Assembly: GCA_044868005.1 (NCBI GenBank)
Contig: JBIOVX010000097.1
Location: 51,827 to 115,826 of the forward strand
Source: DATARR01 sp044868005
GTDB taxonomy: Bacteria; Acidobacteriota; Thermoanaerobaculia; Multivoradales; UBA5704
Reading direction: 5' to 3'
DNA length: 64,000 nt
Both the position numbers and the translations under genes were made by a program. Below the pieces are notes generated by a model. It did not search any database. It was given only the letters and a program-made list of their open reading frames with translations, and had not been told where the DNA came from. Below are positions 25,556 through 34,218 of the stretch, one piece after another; position 1 is the stretch's first letter, and every line of letters begins with the position of its first letter.

Positions 25556-26677
25556 TTATGGGGCTATCTTACACCAGGATTCCAGATTGTCTAAGACGCC
25601 TGCCGCGATTTCTTCAAGGATGCAGGCAACGCCCGCGGCGTCCCCGATGTCCACGCGCCGGTAGCGGCCGGGCGGCAGGCCCTGCGAGCAGAGGAGATGG
25701 ACGTCCGAACGGGGGCTGCCGATATAGAGCACCGTGCGGCCGGACTGCACGCAGCCGTAGACCTTGGAAGGAAGGACGTAGCCCACGAAGCCGTCGCGCA
25801 GGGTGATGAGGTGGGCGTCCGGGGTGGCGAGCAGCCGCGGCAGCAGCTCGAGAGGCAGGGGACGGCTGCGGTAGACGGGGAGGTTCTCCTGCCGCAGCAT
25901 CTCCTCGACGCGGTCCGCCTTCGCACCCGTGGCGTTCAGCCACAGCGCCACCCGCCCCGAGCCCTCGCGATGGTGCCGGCGATAGCCCTCGATGAAGGTC
26001 GCGTGGTCGTGCGCGACGCCGAAATTGCCGGAGTAGAGGAGGATCGCGCGGCCGCGCAGCTCCTCCGGCGGCTCGAGAGGCGGCGTGCCCGGCGGGATCT
26101 CGACCGGCGACGGATCGCGCTTGAGGACGATCCGCTCGCCCGGGATGCCGATCTCCAGCAGCCTCTCCCGCTGATCCTCTCCCAGCACCTCGAAGCGGTG
26201 CACCCGGCGCCGCAGCGCCACCGTCCAGCGGTGGAAGAACCGCAGCGCCAAAGGCACTTTCTCCATCTCGGCCATCAGGCACTCGGGATGGAAATCGGTG
26301 ATGCGGTAGGTCAGCCGCTTGCGCAGCAGCAGGTTCAGCGGCGCCAGCAGGTGGATCAGGAACGGCGGACTGCCGGTGAAGAGGATCTCGTCGGCCTGCC
26401 ACAGCTCCCGCCGCAACCGCCAGAGCAGGGTCAGATTGGTGCGGGCAGTCCAGAGAGCCCGCCGGCGAAAATCCGCGCGGTCGTAGACGCGGGCGCGGAC
26501 ACGAACAATCCGCAGGCGTGGCTGTTCCTCCTCGACCGAATCCGCCGATGAGGAAAGACCTGCCAGGACGACGTCTTCTCCCGCCGCCGCGCGCTCGCGG
26601 GAGAAGAGGAGGCTGTACTGGCCGACGGCGCCGAAGTCGGGCGGCAGCCAGTCACAGAGGTAGACCAGCTTGTGCAT
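25556..26677 (-). CDS. Glycosyltransferase (GT-B fold, GT4-like)
   Basis: This 373-residue cytosolic or membrane-peripheral enzyme begins MHKLVYLCDWLPPDFGAVGQ, with the GT-B N-terminal strand and glycine loop. The second domain has AILLYSGNFGVAHDHATFI and, further on, RPLPLELLPRLLATPDAHLI plus VGYVLPSKVYGCVQSGRTVL, where a shortened nucleotide-sugar binding region lies. It lacks the classic E-x7-E motif in obvious form, so the assignment is to the family rather than a substrate. I chose ATG 26677; a longer start at 26740 would add residues unlike the family. It is likely one of the late sugar-adding steps of the glycan. Confidence 0.8.
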   Translation of the reverse strand: MHKLVYLCDWLPPDFGAVGQYSLLFSRERAAAGEDVVLAGLSSSADSVEEEQPRLRIVRVRARVYDRADFRRRALWTARTNLTLLWRLRRELWQADEILFTGSPPFLIHLLAPLNLLLRKRLTYRITDFHPECLMAEMEKVPLALRFFHRWTVALRRRVHRFEVLGEDQRERLLEIGIPGERIVLKRDPSPVEIPPGTPPLEPPEELRGRAILLYSGNFGVAHDHATFIEGYRRHHREGSGRVALWLNATGAKADRVEEMLRQENLPVYRSRPLPLELLPRLLATPDAHLITLRDGFVGYVLPSKVYGCVQSGRTVLYIGSPRSDVHLLCSQGLPPGRYRRVDIGDAAGVACILEEIAAGVLDNLESWCKIAP

Positions 26678-26764
26678 GGGTGCTTGGCGGCTCGCTGGGT
26701 CGACAGCAGAATCGGGAGACGGAATACAGCTCTGCGGCAAGCCGTTTGGCCTTTCCCAGGGTGC

Positions 26765-27952
26765 TCATCCGGCCATTGGATCCAACACTCCGCCGGGCAG
26801 CTCTTCCTTGACCGGGCTCACCATCGGCAGCGAGAACCGCCGCTCCTTGAGCCGCAGGAAGGGCGATTCGAAATAGCGGTAAGAGAGGTGCGCCAGCAAC
26901 ACTGTCAACCCCAGGGCCACGGCATAGTAGGCCGCGCAGTAGAGCCACAAGTGGCCGCTTAAAGAGGTGAATTTCCGGAAGAAACCTGAGGTCATGTAGA
27001 TGGCGAGCATGTGAAGCATGTAGACGCCGTAGGAGATCGTCCCCAGGTAATCGAAGAGCCGGTTTTCTACCGGGATGACATTGCGGGGATTGGCGGCGAC
27101 GTTCACGATCAGCCAGCAGAAGAGGAAGACCTGGGCTGCCTCTTCGGCAAGCCCGCTCACATGGGCCAGGCCGAACAGGTAGTTGAACAAGAAATAGTCG
27201 GCCACGAGAAGGAGGAGAACGAGCTGCAGAGCGCGGCTGCGGAAGATCGGCAACGCCAGGAACCTCTCCTTGTGACGGCGGAGCCACCAGGCGCACAGCC
27301 CCCCCGCCGCCATGAAGTGGAACTCGAGCTGGCCTACGAAGTTCTTCCATGTGGTCGTGCCGAATACGTCGAAGTAGCTCAGGCAAGAGAGGAGGGCCGA
27401 GGCGGCGAAGACCGTCCAGCAGAGAGCTGGCACCTTCTCGCGGACCCACCTCATGGCCGGAGCCCAGGCGAGATAGAACTGTTCCTCGACTCCGATCGAC
27501 CACAAGGGATTGAGAATTCCTCCCACCGTGTAGAGGCTGTTCATCAGGTTGGGGAGGAAAAAGGTGTAGAGCAGGACGGCGAAGGGAACGCTGTACTTCA
27601 CCGGGTAGGGCACGCCCGCGGCGGGCAGCAGAAGGTTGTAGAAAAAGAGACCGAAGAAGACGACGGCGAAATAGAGCGGCCAGATCCGGCAGACTCGGCG
27701 CAGATAGAAATTCCGCACGTCGATTCCGCCCGTGCGCCGCCGTTCCTCGAGCAGGAGATAGGTGATGAGAAATCCGCTCAGGGCAAAGAAGAAAGAGACG
27801 GCGACGGCGCCGCGAAAGAACAGCGCTCCGTAGGAAGGATGAGGGAGCCCCACGCTCGCCTGGTTCAACGGAATGTGACCGATGACCACGAACAGGGCGG
27901 CGAAGAACCGCAGACTGTTCAAGCCCTTGAAGTGGACTTTGCTGCTTTCCAT
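26765..27952 (-). CDS. Membrane acyltransferase (acyltransferase 3 / OafA family)
   Basis: This 395-residue protein has about 10 membrane helices and the acyltransferase 3 signatures: FKGLNSLRFFAALFVVIGHI with the catalytic-type His, SFFFALSGFLITYLLLEE, FYLRRVCRIWPLYF and later LWSIGVEEQFYLAWA. The family adds O-acetyl or other acyl groups to surface polysaccharides, taking the acyl donor from the cytosol. Here it should modify the polysaccharide built by this operon. It begins 9 bp after the epimerase stop. No fused SGNH domain is present. Confidence 0.9.
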   Translation of the reverse strand: MESSKVHFKGLNSLRFFAALFVVIGHIPLNQASVGLPHPSYGALFFRGAVAVSFFFALSGFLITYLLLEERRRTGGIDVRNFYLRRVCRIWPLYFAVVFFGLFFYNLLLPAAGVPYPVKYSVPFAVLLYTFFLPNLMNSLYTVGGILNPLWSIGVEEQFYLAWAPAMRWVREKVPALCWTVFAASALLSCLSYFDVFGTTTWKNFVGQLEFHFMAAGGLCAWWLRRHKERFLALPIFRSRALQLVLLLLVADYFLFNYLFGLAHVSGLAEEAAQVFLFCWLIVNVAANPRNVIPVENRLFDYLGTISYGVYMLHMLAIYMTSGFFRKFTSLSGHLWLYCAAYYAVALGLTVLLAHLSYRYFESPFLRLKERRFSLPMVSPVKEELPGGVLDPMAG

Positions 27953-27961
27953 GCGCTCCTA

Positions 27962-28981
27962 CTAACGCTCGGTGAGCATTTCCTCGAGATATCCGCTCAC
28001 CGTTTCGCGCTGGCGTGAGCCGAAGTACCACTCGATCGTCCGGTGGAGCCCATCCATGAACTTCATCCTTGGCTCCCAGCCGAGGATCTCGCGCGCCAGC
28101 CGGTTGCTGGCGACGCGGTTCAGCGGCCCCGTGGGCATGTGAGGGAGCAGCTTGATCTCGGCCTGGTGGCCGGTGTAGCGCAGCACCTCGCGGACGGCGT
28201 CGATGACGCGCGTGCGTTCCTCGGTGCCGAGGTTCACGGCGGTGCCGTCGTCGATCTTCTCGGCGGCGAGCGCCATGCCGCGCACGATGTCGCCCACGTA
28301 GGTCCAGTTGCGGATCTGCGTGCCGTCCCCCCAGACCTCGAAGGGATCCTGGCGGACGAAGGCCCGGGCGATCATGGCGATGACGGCGTGATTCTCCACC
28401 CCGCGCTCGCCGTAGACGGTGAAGAAGCGGCAGGAGGCGGACTTGAACCCACGGTCCTGGGCATAGGCCTTGAGGGTGAGCTCCGTCATCAGCTTGGCCC
28501 AGCCGTACATGTTGTCCGCGTCGTAAGGCGGCCCCACCATCTCCTCGGAGAGATAGAGCTCCTCGTTGACATCGCCCTGGAGGTGATTGGGATAGACGCA
28601 GCCGGACGAGGCGAAGACGAATTTCTCGACGCCCGCCTCATAAGCCGCCTTGACCAGCATGCCATCCATCGCGAGGTTCTGGGCGCAGGCGGCCTGATGG
28701 AGGTCCACAAAACCGCGCCCGCCGTGGATGGCCGCGAGATGGAAGACGACGTCCATTCCCTCGGCCATGCGCTGGGGGACGCCGGGATCCAGCAGGTCGG
28801 CCTGGTGAAACTCGACAACGCCGCCGTCGATGTGGCCTTGGATGTTCGCCAGCCGGCCGCTCGACAGGTCGTCGACGACGCGGACCGAGCGCGCCCCCTT
28901 CTCCACCAGGTGGTCGATGAGGTGGGAGCTGATGAACGAGGCTCCTCCCGTGACCAGGATCTGCTTCTGTTTCCAATCCAT
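27962..28981 (-). CDS. NAD-dependent nucleotide-sugar epimerase/dehydratase (extended SDR)
   Basis: This 339-residue extended short-chain dehydrogenase acts on nucleotide sugars. The cofactor loop reads VTGGASFISSHLIDHL: the usual TGGAGFIGSHL has both later glycines replaced by serine. The rest is typical: VVFHLAAIHGGRGFVD, ASSGCVYPN, the catalytic Tyr and Lys in DNMYGWAKLMTE, and CRFFTVYGERG. It most resembles the 4-epimerase / GDP-mannose-3,5-epimerase / GDP-fucose-synthase branch and should supply an activated sugar for this glycan. Exact substrate is unknown. The start lies 93 bp after the preceding gene's stop, one of the larger gaps in the operon. Confidence 0.88.
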   Translation of the reverse strand: MDWKQKQILVTGGASFISSHLIDHLVEKGARSVRVVDDLSSGRLANIQGHIDGGVVEFHQADLLDPGVPQRMAEGMDVVFHLAAIHGGRGFVDLHQAACAQNLAMDGMLVKAAYEAGVEKFVFASSGCVYPNHLQGDVNEELYLSEEMVGPPYDADNMYGWAKLMTELTLKAYAQDRGFKSASCRFFTVYGERGVENHAVIAMIARAFVRQDPFEVWGDGTQIRNWTYVGDIVRGMALAAEKIDDGTAVNLGTEERTRVIDAVREVLRYTGHQAEIKLLPHMPTGPLNRVASNRLAREILGWEPRMKFMDGLHRTIEWYFGSRQRETVSGYLEEMLTER

Positions 28982-29074
28982 GCTTTACCTCTCCATGCGG
29001 GAAGGCCGCACCGCTCCGGCTCTTTGGGGATAGACGGCTAAGTGTAGGGGTGAAAACACCGCTTTGCAAAGTGG

Positions 29075-29980
29075 TCAACGGCAGGCTTGCCTCACGTACT
29101 CCAAGACCCTCCGGCGGCCGGCGAGCTTGTCAGCCAAGGTCTCGGGCTCGCGGACGACCAGCGGACCCAGAACGCGAAGGGCCAACAGTTCCGCGCTAAG
29201 GCGAGCCAGGATCAAGGCGCGTACGAGCCGAGGATGGCGGATCTTGCCGAACTTGCGGAGCAGGCGCCAGCGGTTCCTGTAAAAGCGCAGCACCCTTTCG
29301 CTGGTCTTCTGGGGCGACCCCGATCCCACGTGGAAGGCGGCCAGCGCGGGAGCGTGAATGACGGTCCACCCGGCGCGCCGAGCACGCATCGACAGGTCGG
29401 TGTCGAGATCAAGAAAGTCGAAGCTCAGATCTAGCCCGCCGAGCGCCTCGAAGGCAGTCTTCCTGAGAGCCATGGCGCAACTGAAGATATGGAAGGCTCC
29501 CTGCCTGCGGCGGACGAGGCGCGACCACAGGGCGTGCAAGCGTTGGCCTAGGACGAGGCAGGCGACGCCGGGCTCCATCTCGTGTGAGCCGGTTGGCCGT
29601 CCCTTTTCGTCGACGGTCCGGAACCCGGCGATCGCGAGGCGGGGATCGGCGCCGAAGAGGGAGTGGATCTCTGCCGCAAAGTCGCTCGTGGGGTATGCGT
29701 CGGAGTCAAAGATGACGGCCACATCCGCGTCCAGGCCGCGGATCCCTCGATCGAGCGAGCGACCATACCCCAGCCGCCCAGGATTGCGCAGCAGCCGTAC
29801 GCCATGCGGCAGCCTGTCCGGATCCGGATAAACCGAGGCGTCGTCCACCACGACGACATCGGAGAGCGCGGCACGGAAAGGAGCTAGCCGGTCGAGACAG
29901 CGCAGGGTGAGCCCCCAGGTGTCGCAATTTGTAATCACGACCCCTATTCGTACGGGGACCTCCGGCGGAGTTCGAGTCAC
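29075..29980 (-). CDS. Family 2 glycosyltransferase
   Basis: This 301-residue GT-A enzyme has the GT2 N-terminus VVITNCDTWGLTLRCLDRL, VVVVDDASVYPDPD, and the metal-binding DxD equivalent VIFDSDAYPTSD. The C-terminal part (LDLDTDLSMRARRAGW) carries the acceptor-side ED-like aspartates. Later residues suggest a peripheral rather than integral membrane enzyme. The GTG start at 29980 overlaps the stop of the upstream GT4 gene (GTGA), so it is translationally coupled. It adds one sugar to the operon's glycan; linkage is unknown. Confidence 0.88.
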   Translation of the reverse strand: MTRTPPEVPVRIGVVITNCDTWGLTLRCLDRLAPFRAALSDVVVVDDASVYPDPDRLPHGVRLLRNPGRLGYGRSLDRGIRGLDADVAVIFDSDAYPTSDFAAEIHSLFGADPRLAIAGFRTVDEKGRPTGSHEMEPGVACLVLGQRLHALWSRLVRRRQGAFHIFSCAMALRKTAFEALGGLDLSFDFLDLDTDLSMRARRAGWTVIHAPALAAFHVGSGSPQKTSERVLRFYRNRWRLLRKFGKIRHPRLVRALILARLSAELLALRVLGPLVVREPETLADKLAGRRRVLEYVRQACR

Positions 29981-31191
29981 GGCCTGAGGGTCCGCCAGCG
30001 TGCGTAGTAAGTCTCGGCCGTCTGCTGAGCGATCTCCCGCCAGCGGAAGCGAGCGGCGACGGCTATGGAATCTTCGGAGTGGCGGCCGTACCGTTCGGCG
30101 TCGAGGGTGAGGAGATCCGCCAAGAGTCTGGCGAAGCCTTCCGCATCGCCCACCGGCACGGTGGTGGGGAGACTCTGGTGCCGCAACATTTCTCGCGGCC
30201 CGGGAGCGTCGTAGGCCACAACGGGAAGGCCCGCGGCAAGCTTCTCGAGCACCGAGAATCCGAAGCCTTCCATGTATCCTGGGAAAGCGCCCACCGTCGT
30301 GCTGGAGAGCAGGCGCGGCAGCTCGGCGCTCTCGAAGCGGCTGACGACTTCGATGGCTGTGCGATCGTTCGGCGGGAAATCGCGCAGCACGGCATCCGGC
30401 TTCATGTCCGTGCCTAGGAAGAGGAATCTCGTGTCCGGGAGCTGCCCGCGGACACGACGCACGATAAAAGGCCAGTCCTTGGATCCTTTGCGAGAGTTCC
30501 AGGTGCCGATGAAGACCACCGTGCGAGCGGCGAGCCTCTCCGCAACTGGCGCACGATGAGCGAAAAAGGCCTCAGCCCGTGCCGTGGAGAGGCCGAATGG
30601 GAAGCAGACGACCTTCCCACCCAGGCCGCTCCCCACGGCCAGCTCGCGGCGGTCGTCTTCGTTCGAAACGTTGACCAGATCTGCGTACCGAACCGCTCGC
30701 TGCCAGCTCCTCAGGTGCCGTCTACGCCGCGGATAGAAGAGAGCGCCATGAACGAAGTCCCTGGGCGACCAGGGCTCCGGCCACCGCCGTGCCGCCTCCA
30801 GCTCGAAACGCCGATAGGCAGGTGTCAGGGCGACAGAGCGGGCGACTAACAGACCATTGAAGCCGAGCTCGACCTTGGAGAACGGCAGCTCGGTGTGACT
30901 CGCATCGATGACATCGAAGCGGCCGGCGTTGGCGCGCACAAAAGCGCGGATGCGGCGGGCAGAGCTCCGGCTGTTGGCGACCGCGCTCGCGAGCCGGGAG
31001 AACCGGCCGCGAGGGGGGGCATCCGTCGCGCCGGACCGGCTCGGGAAGGCGTCCTCCCAACTGAACTTCTCGACGGAATGCCCCAGGCTCAGCAACTCCT
31101 CCGCCAGCTCGACGTAGACCCTCGCGGCGCCGAGATCGCGGCTCCAGGCGGTGTTGGTCACCAGCAGGAATCGCATCAGGGGCGGCTTCAC
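29977..31191 (-). CDS. Glycosyltransferase family 4
   Basis: This 404-residue GT-B enzyme has an N-terminal domain starting MRFLLVTNTAWSRDLGAARV and a C-terminal donor domain with TVVFIGTWNSRKGSKDWPF, VGAFPGYMEGFGFSVLEKLA (the E-x7-E region) and AAGLPVVAYDAPGPREML. It transfers a sugar from a nucleotide donor to the lipid-linked glycan. I favour the GTG start at 31191 because it forms a GTGA overlap with the upstream gene's stop, the pattern of this operon; ATG 31176 is the alternative. Confidence 0.88.
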   Translation of the reverse strand: MKPPLMRFLLVTNTAWSRDLGAARVYVELAEELLSLGHSVEKFSWEDAFPSRSGATDAPPRGRFSRLASAVANSRSSARRIRAFVRANAGRFDVIDASHTELPFSKVELGFNGLLVARSVALTPAYRRFELEAARRWPEPWSPRDFVHGALFYPRRRRHLRSWQRAVRYADLVNVSNEDDRRELAVGSGLGGKVVCFPFGLSTARAEAFFAHRAPVAERLAARTVVFIGTWNSRKGSKDWPFIVRRVRGQLPDTRFLFLGTDMKPDAVLRDFPPNDRTAIEVVSRFESAELPRLLSSTTVGAFPGYMEGFGFSVLEKLAAGLPVVAYDAPGPREMLRHQSLPTTVPVGDAEGFARLLADLLTLDAERYGRHSEDSIAVAARFRWREIAQQTAETYYARWRTLRP

Positions 31192-32174
31192 GTCCGCGCC
31201 AGCCTCCACAACTTGTAGAGCCGGTCGAGGAGAAAACCCGCGAGGTGCACTGGCAAGGGCGGTGTGGAGACCGTCGTCTGGGGGATCCCGGGCAGCTCGC
31301 GTGCCAAGGCGCGGCGCCGGCAGGCTTCCCAGTCGAAGCCCCAGATGTCCTCCAGCCAGAATCGCCTCACTCCATGGCGGCCGAACAAGCGCAGCACCTC
31401 GAAGTCCTGCCAGTAAAAATCCTCATGCGGGATATCATGGACGTTGATCCCGTCCTCTTCCCAACCGGTGAACCACTCTCGCGGTGCCGGCTCGAGACGG
31501 CCGGACAAGCTCCAGTCGCGATGCCGGGAATAGAGGGCTCGCCGGCGAACCAGCGGGCTCGTGCCGTGGAGGTTCTCCTGGACGGTGTAGAAGCGGGCCT
31601 TGGACGCCTGATGGTCGAGGCGAGCTAGGGCGTAGTGGAGGATCTTGACATCCTGAACATGGAGCTGCGGCGCTCCTCCCGGCATGGGTATCCGGATGCT
31701 GTGCAGCCGCCGCGCATTATGCTCAGCTCCGTCATCCACATAGCCCACGGGCCATGGCCTGTCGTAGCGAAGGCACAGCTCGGTTCCCCGCCACAGGTCG
31801 GGCTTCTCAAAGCAGAGCACCGTGCCCGGCGCGGCCTGAAGCATCGCCTGCCAGCCCGGTGAACCGAAGGCATCGGCGGCGATGAGCTCGTCGGCGTCGA
31901 GGGCGAGGAGGATTTTCTCACCCAGCACGAGCTCGCGGGCAGTGCGCAGCAGAAGGGTCTGACGCTGAGCCTCGTCGTACTCCGGCGAGGGGTTGTCGAG
32001 GAGGTGCACCTTCGGGAAGGTGCGGCAGATGTCACGGCTGTCGTCGGTCGACCCTTGGTCGGCTACCACGATGAGATCGGCGACGCGGCTGGTGACAGCG
32101 AGAAAGCGGTCCAGAATCCAGGCTTCGTTCTTGACCGGGGTGAGGACCACCAGAGGTCTACCGGCTGGCGTCAT
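31188..32174 (-). CDS. Family 2 glycosyltransferase (WaaE-like)
   Basis: This 328-residue GT-A enzyme opens with PLVVLTPVKNEAWILDRFL, then LIVVADQGSTDDSRDI and the DxD site LLALDADELIAA. The order resembles the lipopolysaccharide core transferase WaaE/KdtX group. A long acceptor half follows (WEEDGINVHDIPHEDFYW). The start, ATG 32174, overlaps the stop of the upstream gene by 4 nt (ATGA). It is one of three GT2 enzymes in the operon and donates an unidentified sugar. Confidence 0.88.
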   Translation of the reverse strand: MTPAGRPLVVLTPVKNEAWILDRFLAVTSRVADLIVVADQGSTDDSRDICRTFPKVHLLDNPSPEYDEAQRQTLLLRTARELVLGEKILLALDADELIAADAFGSPGWQAMLQAAPGTVLCFEKPDLWRGTELCLRYDRPWPVGYVDDGAEHNARRLHSIRIPMPGGAPQLHVQDVKILHYALARLDHQASKARFYTVQENLHGTSPLVRRRALYSRHRDWSLSGRLEPAPREWFTGWEEDGINVHDIPHEDFYWQDFEVLRLFGRHGVRRFWLEDIWGFDWEACRRRALARELPGIPQTTVSTPPLPVHLAGFLLDRLYKLWRLART

Positions 32175-33313
32175 TGCAGCTCGTTGGCGGCCATCGCGAG
32201 GACTTCGTCTGGCGCGTAGAGGTGAGCGCGTACGCCGGGCTCTCTGCCGAGGCTGTGGCAGGTTCCCGGATACCCCCACTGCGCCTGGTGCAGGCTCGCC
32301 GAACCGAACGACTCTCCGAGCAAAACCAGGGTGGGCTTCCCGAAGGCCGCCGCGACGTGCATGAGCATGCTGGAGTTGCAGATCACGAGATCGGCGGCCG
32401 CGGTCAAAGCGAACGTCTGGCGCAGGTCCGGAGTTGCGGGCAGGCTCCAGGCTTGCGGCGCTGCTGCCACGCGCGCCACGAGCTCCTCTTCACCTGGCCC
32501 TCCCAGGACCAGAATCGAAACGTCAGGTCTGATCTCCGGCAGCCGTGCCGCCAATTCCACGAAGCTCTGCTCGGGCCAGCGCTTGACGGCGAGCCCGCCG
32601 CCGGGGCCGATGATCAGACGCCGACGTTGGCTGCCACCCTCAACCGCGGTCCAACAACGCTCGGCTTCCTCGATCTCGCCGGCATTGAGGAAGATCTGCG
32701 GACGGCAATCGGGAAGCTCGGTCGCGCCGAGCAACTCCGCGAAGCGCAGCGCCGCTCGGCCAACGTGGAGGGCTGGATCGAAGGGCACCGCCGCCAGGTT
32801 GCCGGAGTGGCCGCCGGCATAGCCGTGGACGCCCAGACGGCACGGGATTGCCGCGCGCATCAACAGAAGGGATCCCCAGGCACTGCCGAGTACATCGATG
32901 CCGACCTCGAAGCGCCGCCGTCTGAGGGAAGAGATCTCGGGTGAGGCCACGAGATAGCTGAAGCGCCGCGCCGGGTTCTGTCGCCGCTGGTACTTGTTGA
33001 ACCATGGCGCATTCACCGGCAGGACCTCCGTGATGTGGGGATTGCCGCGCAAGACGTCCAGATTCCAGTTCCCGACGCCGGCCGCGATATAGGCATCCGG
33101 ATACCGGCGCCTCAGAGCGTCGAACAAGGGGGTCACGACCAGCAGATCGCCAACGTCGTTATTGCGCAGGACAAGGATCGAGCGGGACTCGGCCGGCAGG
33201 GAGTCGACCGCGGGCGCAAGCAAGGCAGCGCAGCGCACCAGCCCCTCGAGTGACACAGCCGCCGCCTCATGGATGCCGCGGTGGGTGACTCCGAGCAGGG
33301 AGCGGAGCTTCAC
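32171..33313 (-). CDS. Glycosyltransferase family 9 (heptosyltransferase-like)
   Basis: This 380-residue protein has the GT9 plan: ILVLRNNDVGDLLVVTPLFDALRRR in the N-terminal domain (the GD-L acceptor region) and RRLIIGPGGGLAVKRWP, LVLGGPGEEELV, DLVICNSSMLMHVAAAFGKP for nucleotide-sugar binding. GT9 enzymes add heptose to lipopolysaccharide cores, but paralogues in capsule clusters use other sugars. The GTG start at 33313 overlaps the preceding stop (GTGA); an upstream TTG at 33325 is less likely. Confidence 0.88.
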   Translation of the reverse strand: MKLRSLLGVTHRGIHEAAAVSLEGLVRCAALLAPAVDSLPAESRSILVLRNNDVGDLLVVTPLFDALRRRYPDAYIAAGVGNWNLDVLRGNPHITEVLPVNAPWFNKYQRRQNPARRFSYLVASPEISSLRRRRFEVGIDVLGSAWGSLLLMRAAIPCRLGVHGYAGGHSGNLAAVPFDPALHVGRAALRFAELLGATELPDCRPQIFLNAGEIEEAERCWTAVEGGSQRRRLIIGPGGGLAVKRWPEQSFVELAARLPEIRPDVSILVLGGPGEEELVARVAAAPQAWSLPATPDLRQTFALTAAADLVICNSSMLMHVAAAFGKPTLVLLGESFGSASLHQAQWGYPGTCHSLGREPGVRAHLYAPDEVLAMAANELQ

Positions 33314-34218
33314 GGCCGGTGGCAAACTACCCAGAATGGTTCTTGCCGCCCTCCCGCACGGCAGGTCGCGAGCAGCGCCTCCGGATCGGCAACGCGATGT
33401 ACCCTACGGGTCAGATAGCGCGCGCGGAGCTTGTCCCAGAGGCTTTCCTCCGGCGCGACCTCGTGGAGCTCGATCCGCTCGTACAGTCGTCCCAGCTCGC
33501 GCAGAACCTCATCGACGGTGTGCGGCGAAGCGAGGAGGCTTGGATGAAGCTCCAGAAAAAGGTTGGGCCGATCCTCAGTCAAAACCTGCCGGGCTCCGGC
33601 CAGCACATGACCCTCGTAGCCCTCGACGTCGATTTTCAGGAAGTCCACCGGTCGCGTCACCACCGAATCGAGACAAACGAGGGAAACGCGGATCTCGCCG
33701 CCGGCGGCGATGACGCTGTTGATCCCGCCACGCAGCTCCACGGTCGTATCCTCGGCACCGACCGCGGCCGGGTAGACCCGGGCGCCGTTCAGCCCGTTGA
33801 GCCGGACGTTGCGCTCCAGCTCGATCAGGTTGTCCGGATCGGGCTCGAAGCAGGAGACCCTGCCGCCGGGCCCGACAGCCCGCGCCAAGAGCAGCAGGTA
33901 GTAGCCGATGTTGGCGCCGACATCGACGGCATGCATGCCAGGCCGGAGGAGGCGCTTGACGAGCTGGCGCTCCGGAACGAACCGTTCTCCTTCGAGGATG
34001 AGAAGCCGTTGCGGGTTGCCACGCGCCACATCCACGGCAAGCTCAAAGCCGAAGAGCCCCCGCCGCAGGACCCGAGGGCCGCGCGTGCCATCGAACAGGG
34101 CGTGGGCCAACGCCAGGCTCCGGAATCGCCAGAGAAAAGCGCGCACCTGAGCTAGGCGGAGGCGAAGAGGCAGCGCCGGAAATCTCCTCATACCACGATC
34201 AATGCCTGCCTTCTCCAT
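33310..34218 (-). CDS. FkbM-family SAM-dependent methyltransferase
   Basis: This 302-residue protein has the FkbM methyltransferase core at about residues 95-240: HAVDVGANIGYYLLLLARAV (SAM motif I), VSCFEPDPDNLIELERNV and VDFLKIDVEGYEGHVLAGAR. Members O-methylate sugars or polyketides. Within this operon it most likely methylates a sugar of the polysaccharide. ATG 34218 shares one base with the upstream carbamoyltransferase stop (TGATG). A second FkbM enzyme lies at 37442-38338, so two distinct methylations are likely. Confidence 0.88.
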   Translation of the reverse strand: MEKAGIDRGMRRFPALPLRLRLAQVRAFLWRFRSLALAHALFDGTRGPRVLRRGLFGFELAVDVARGNPQRLLILEGERFVPERQLVKRLLRPGMHAVDVGANIGYYLLLLARAVGPGGRVSCFEPDPDNLIELERNVRLNGLNGARVYPAAVGAEDTTVELRGGINSVIAAGGEIRVSLVCLDSVVTRPVDFLKIDVEGYEGHVLAGARQVLTEDRPNLFLELHPSLLASPHTVDEVLRELGRLYERIELHEVAPEESLWDKLRARYLTRRVHRVADPEALLATCRAGGRQEPFWVVCHRP

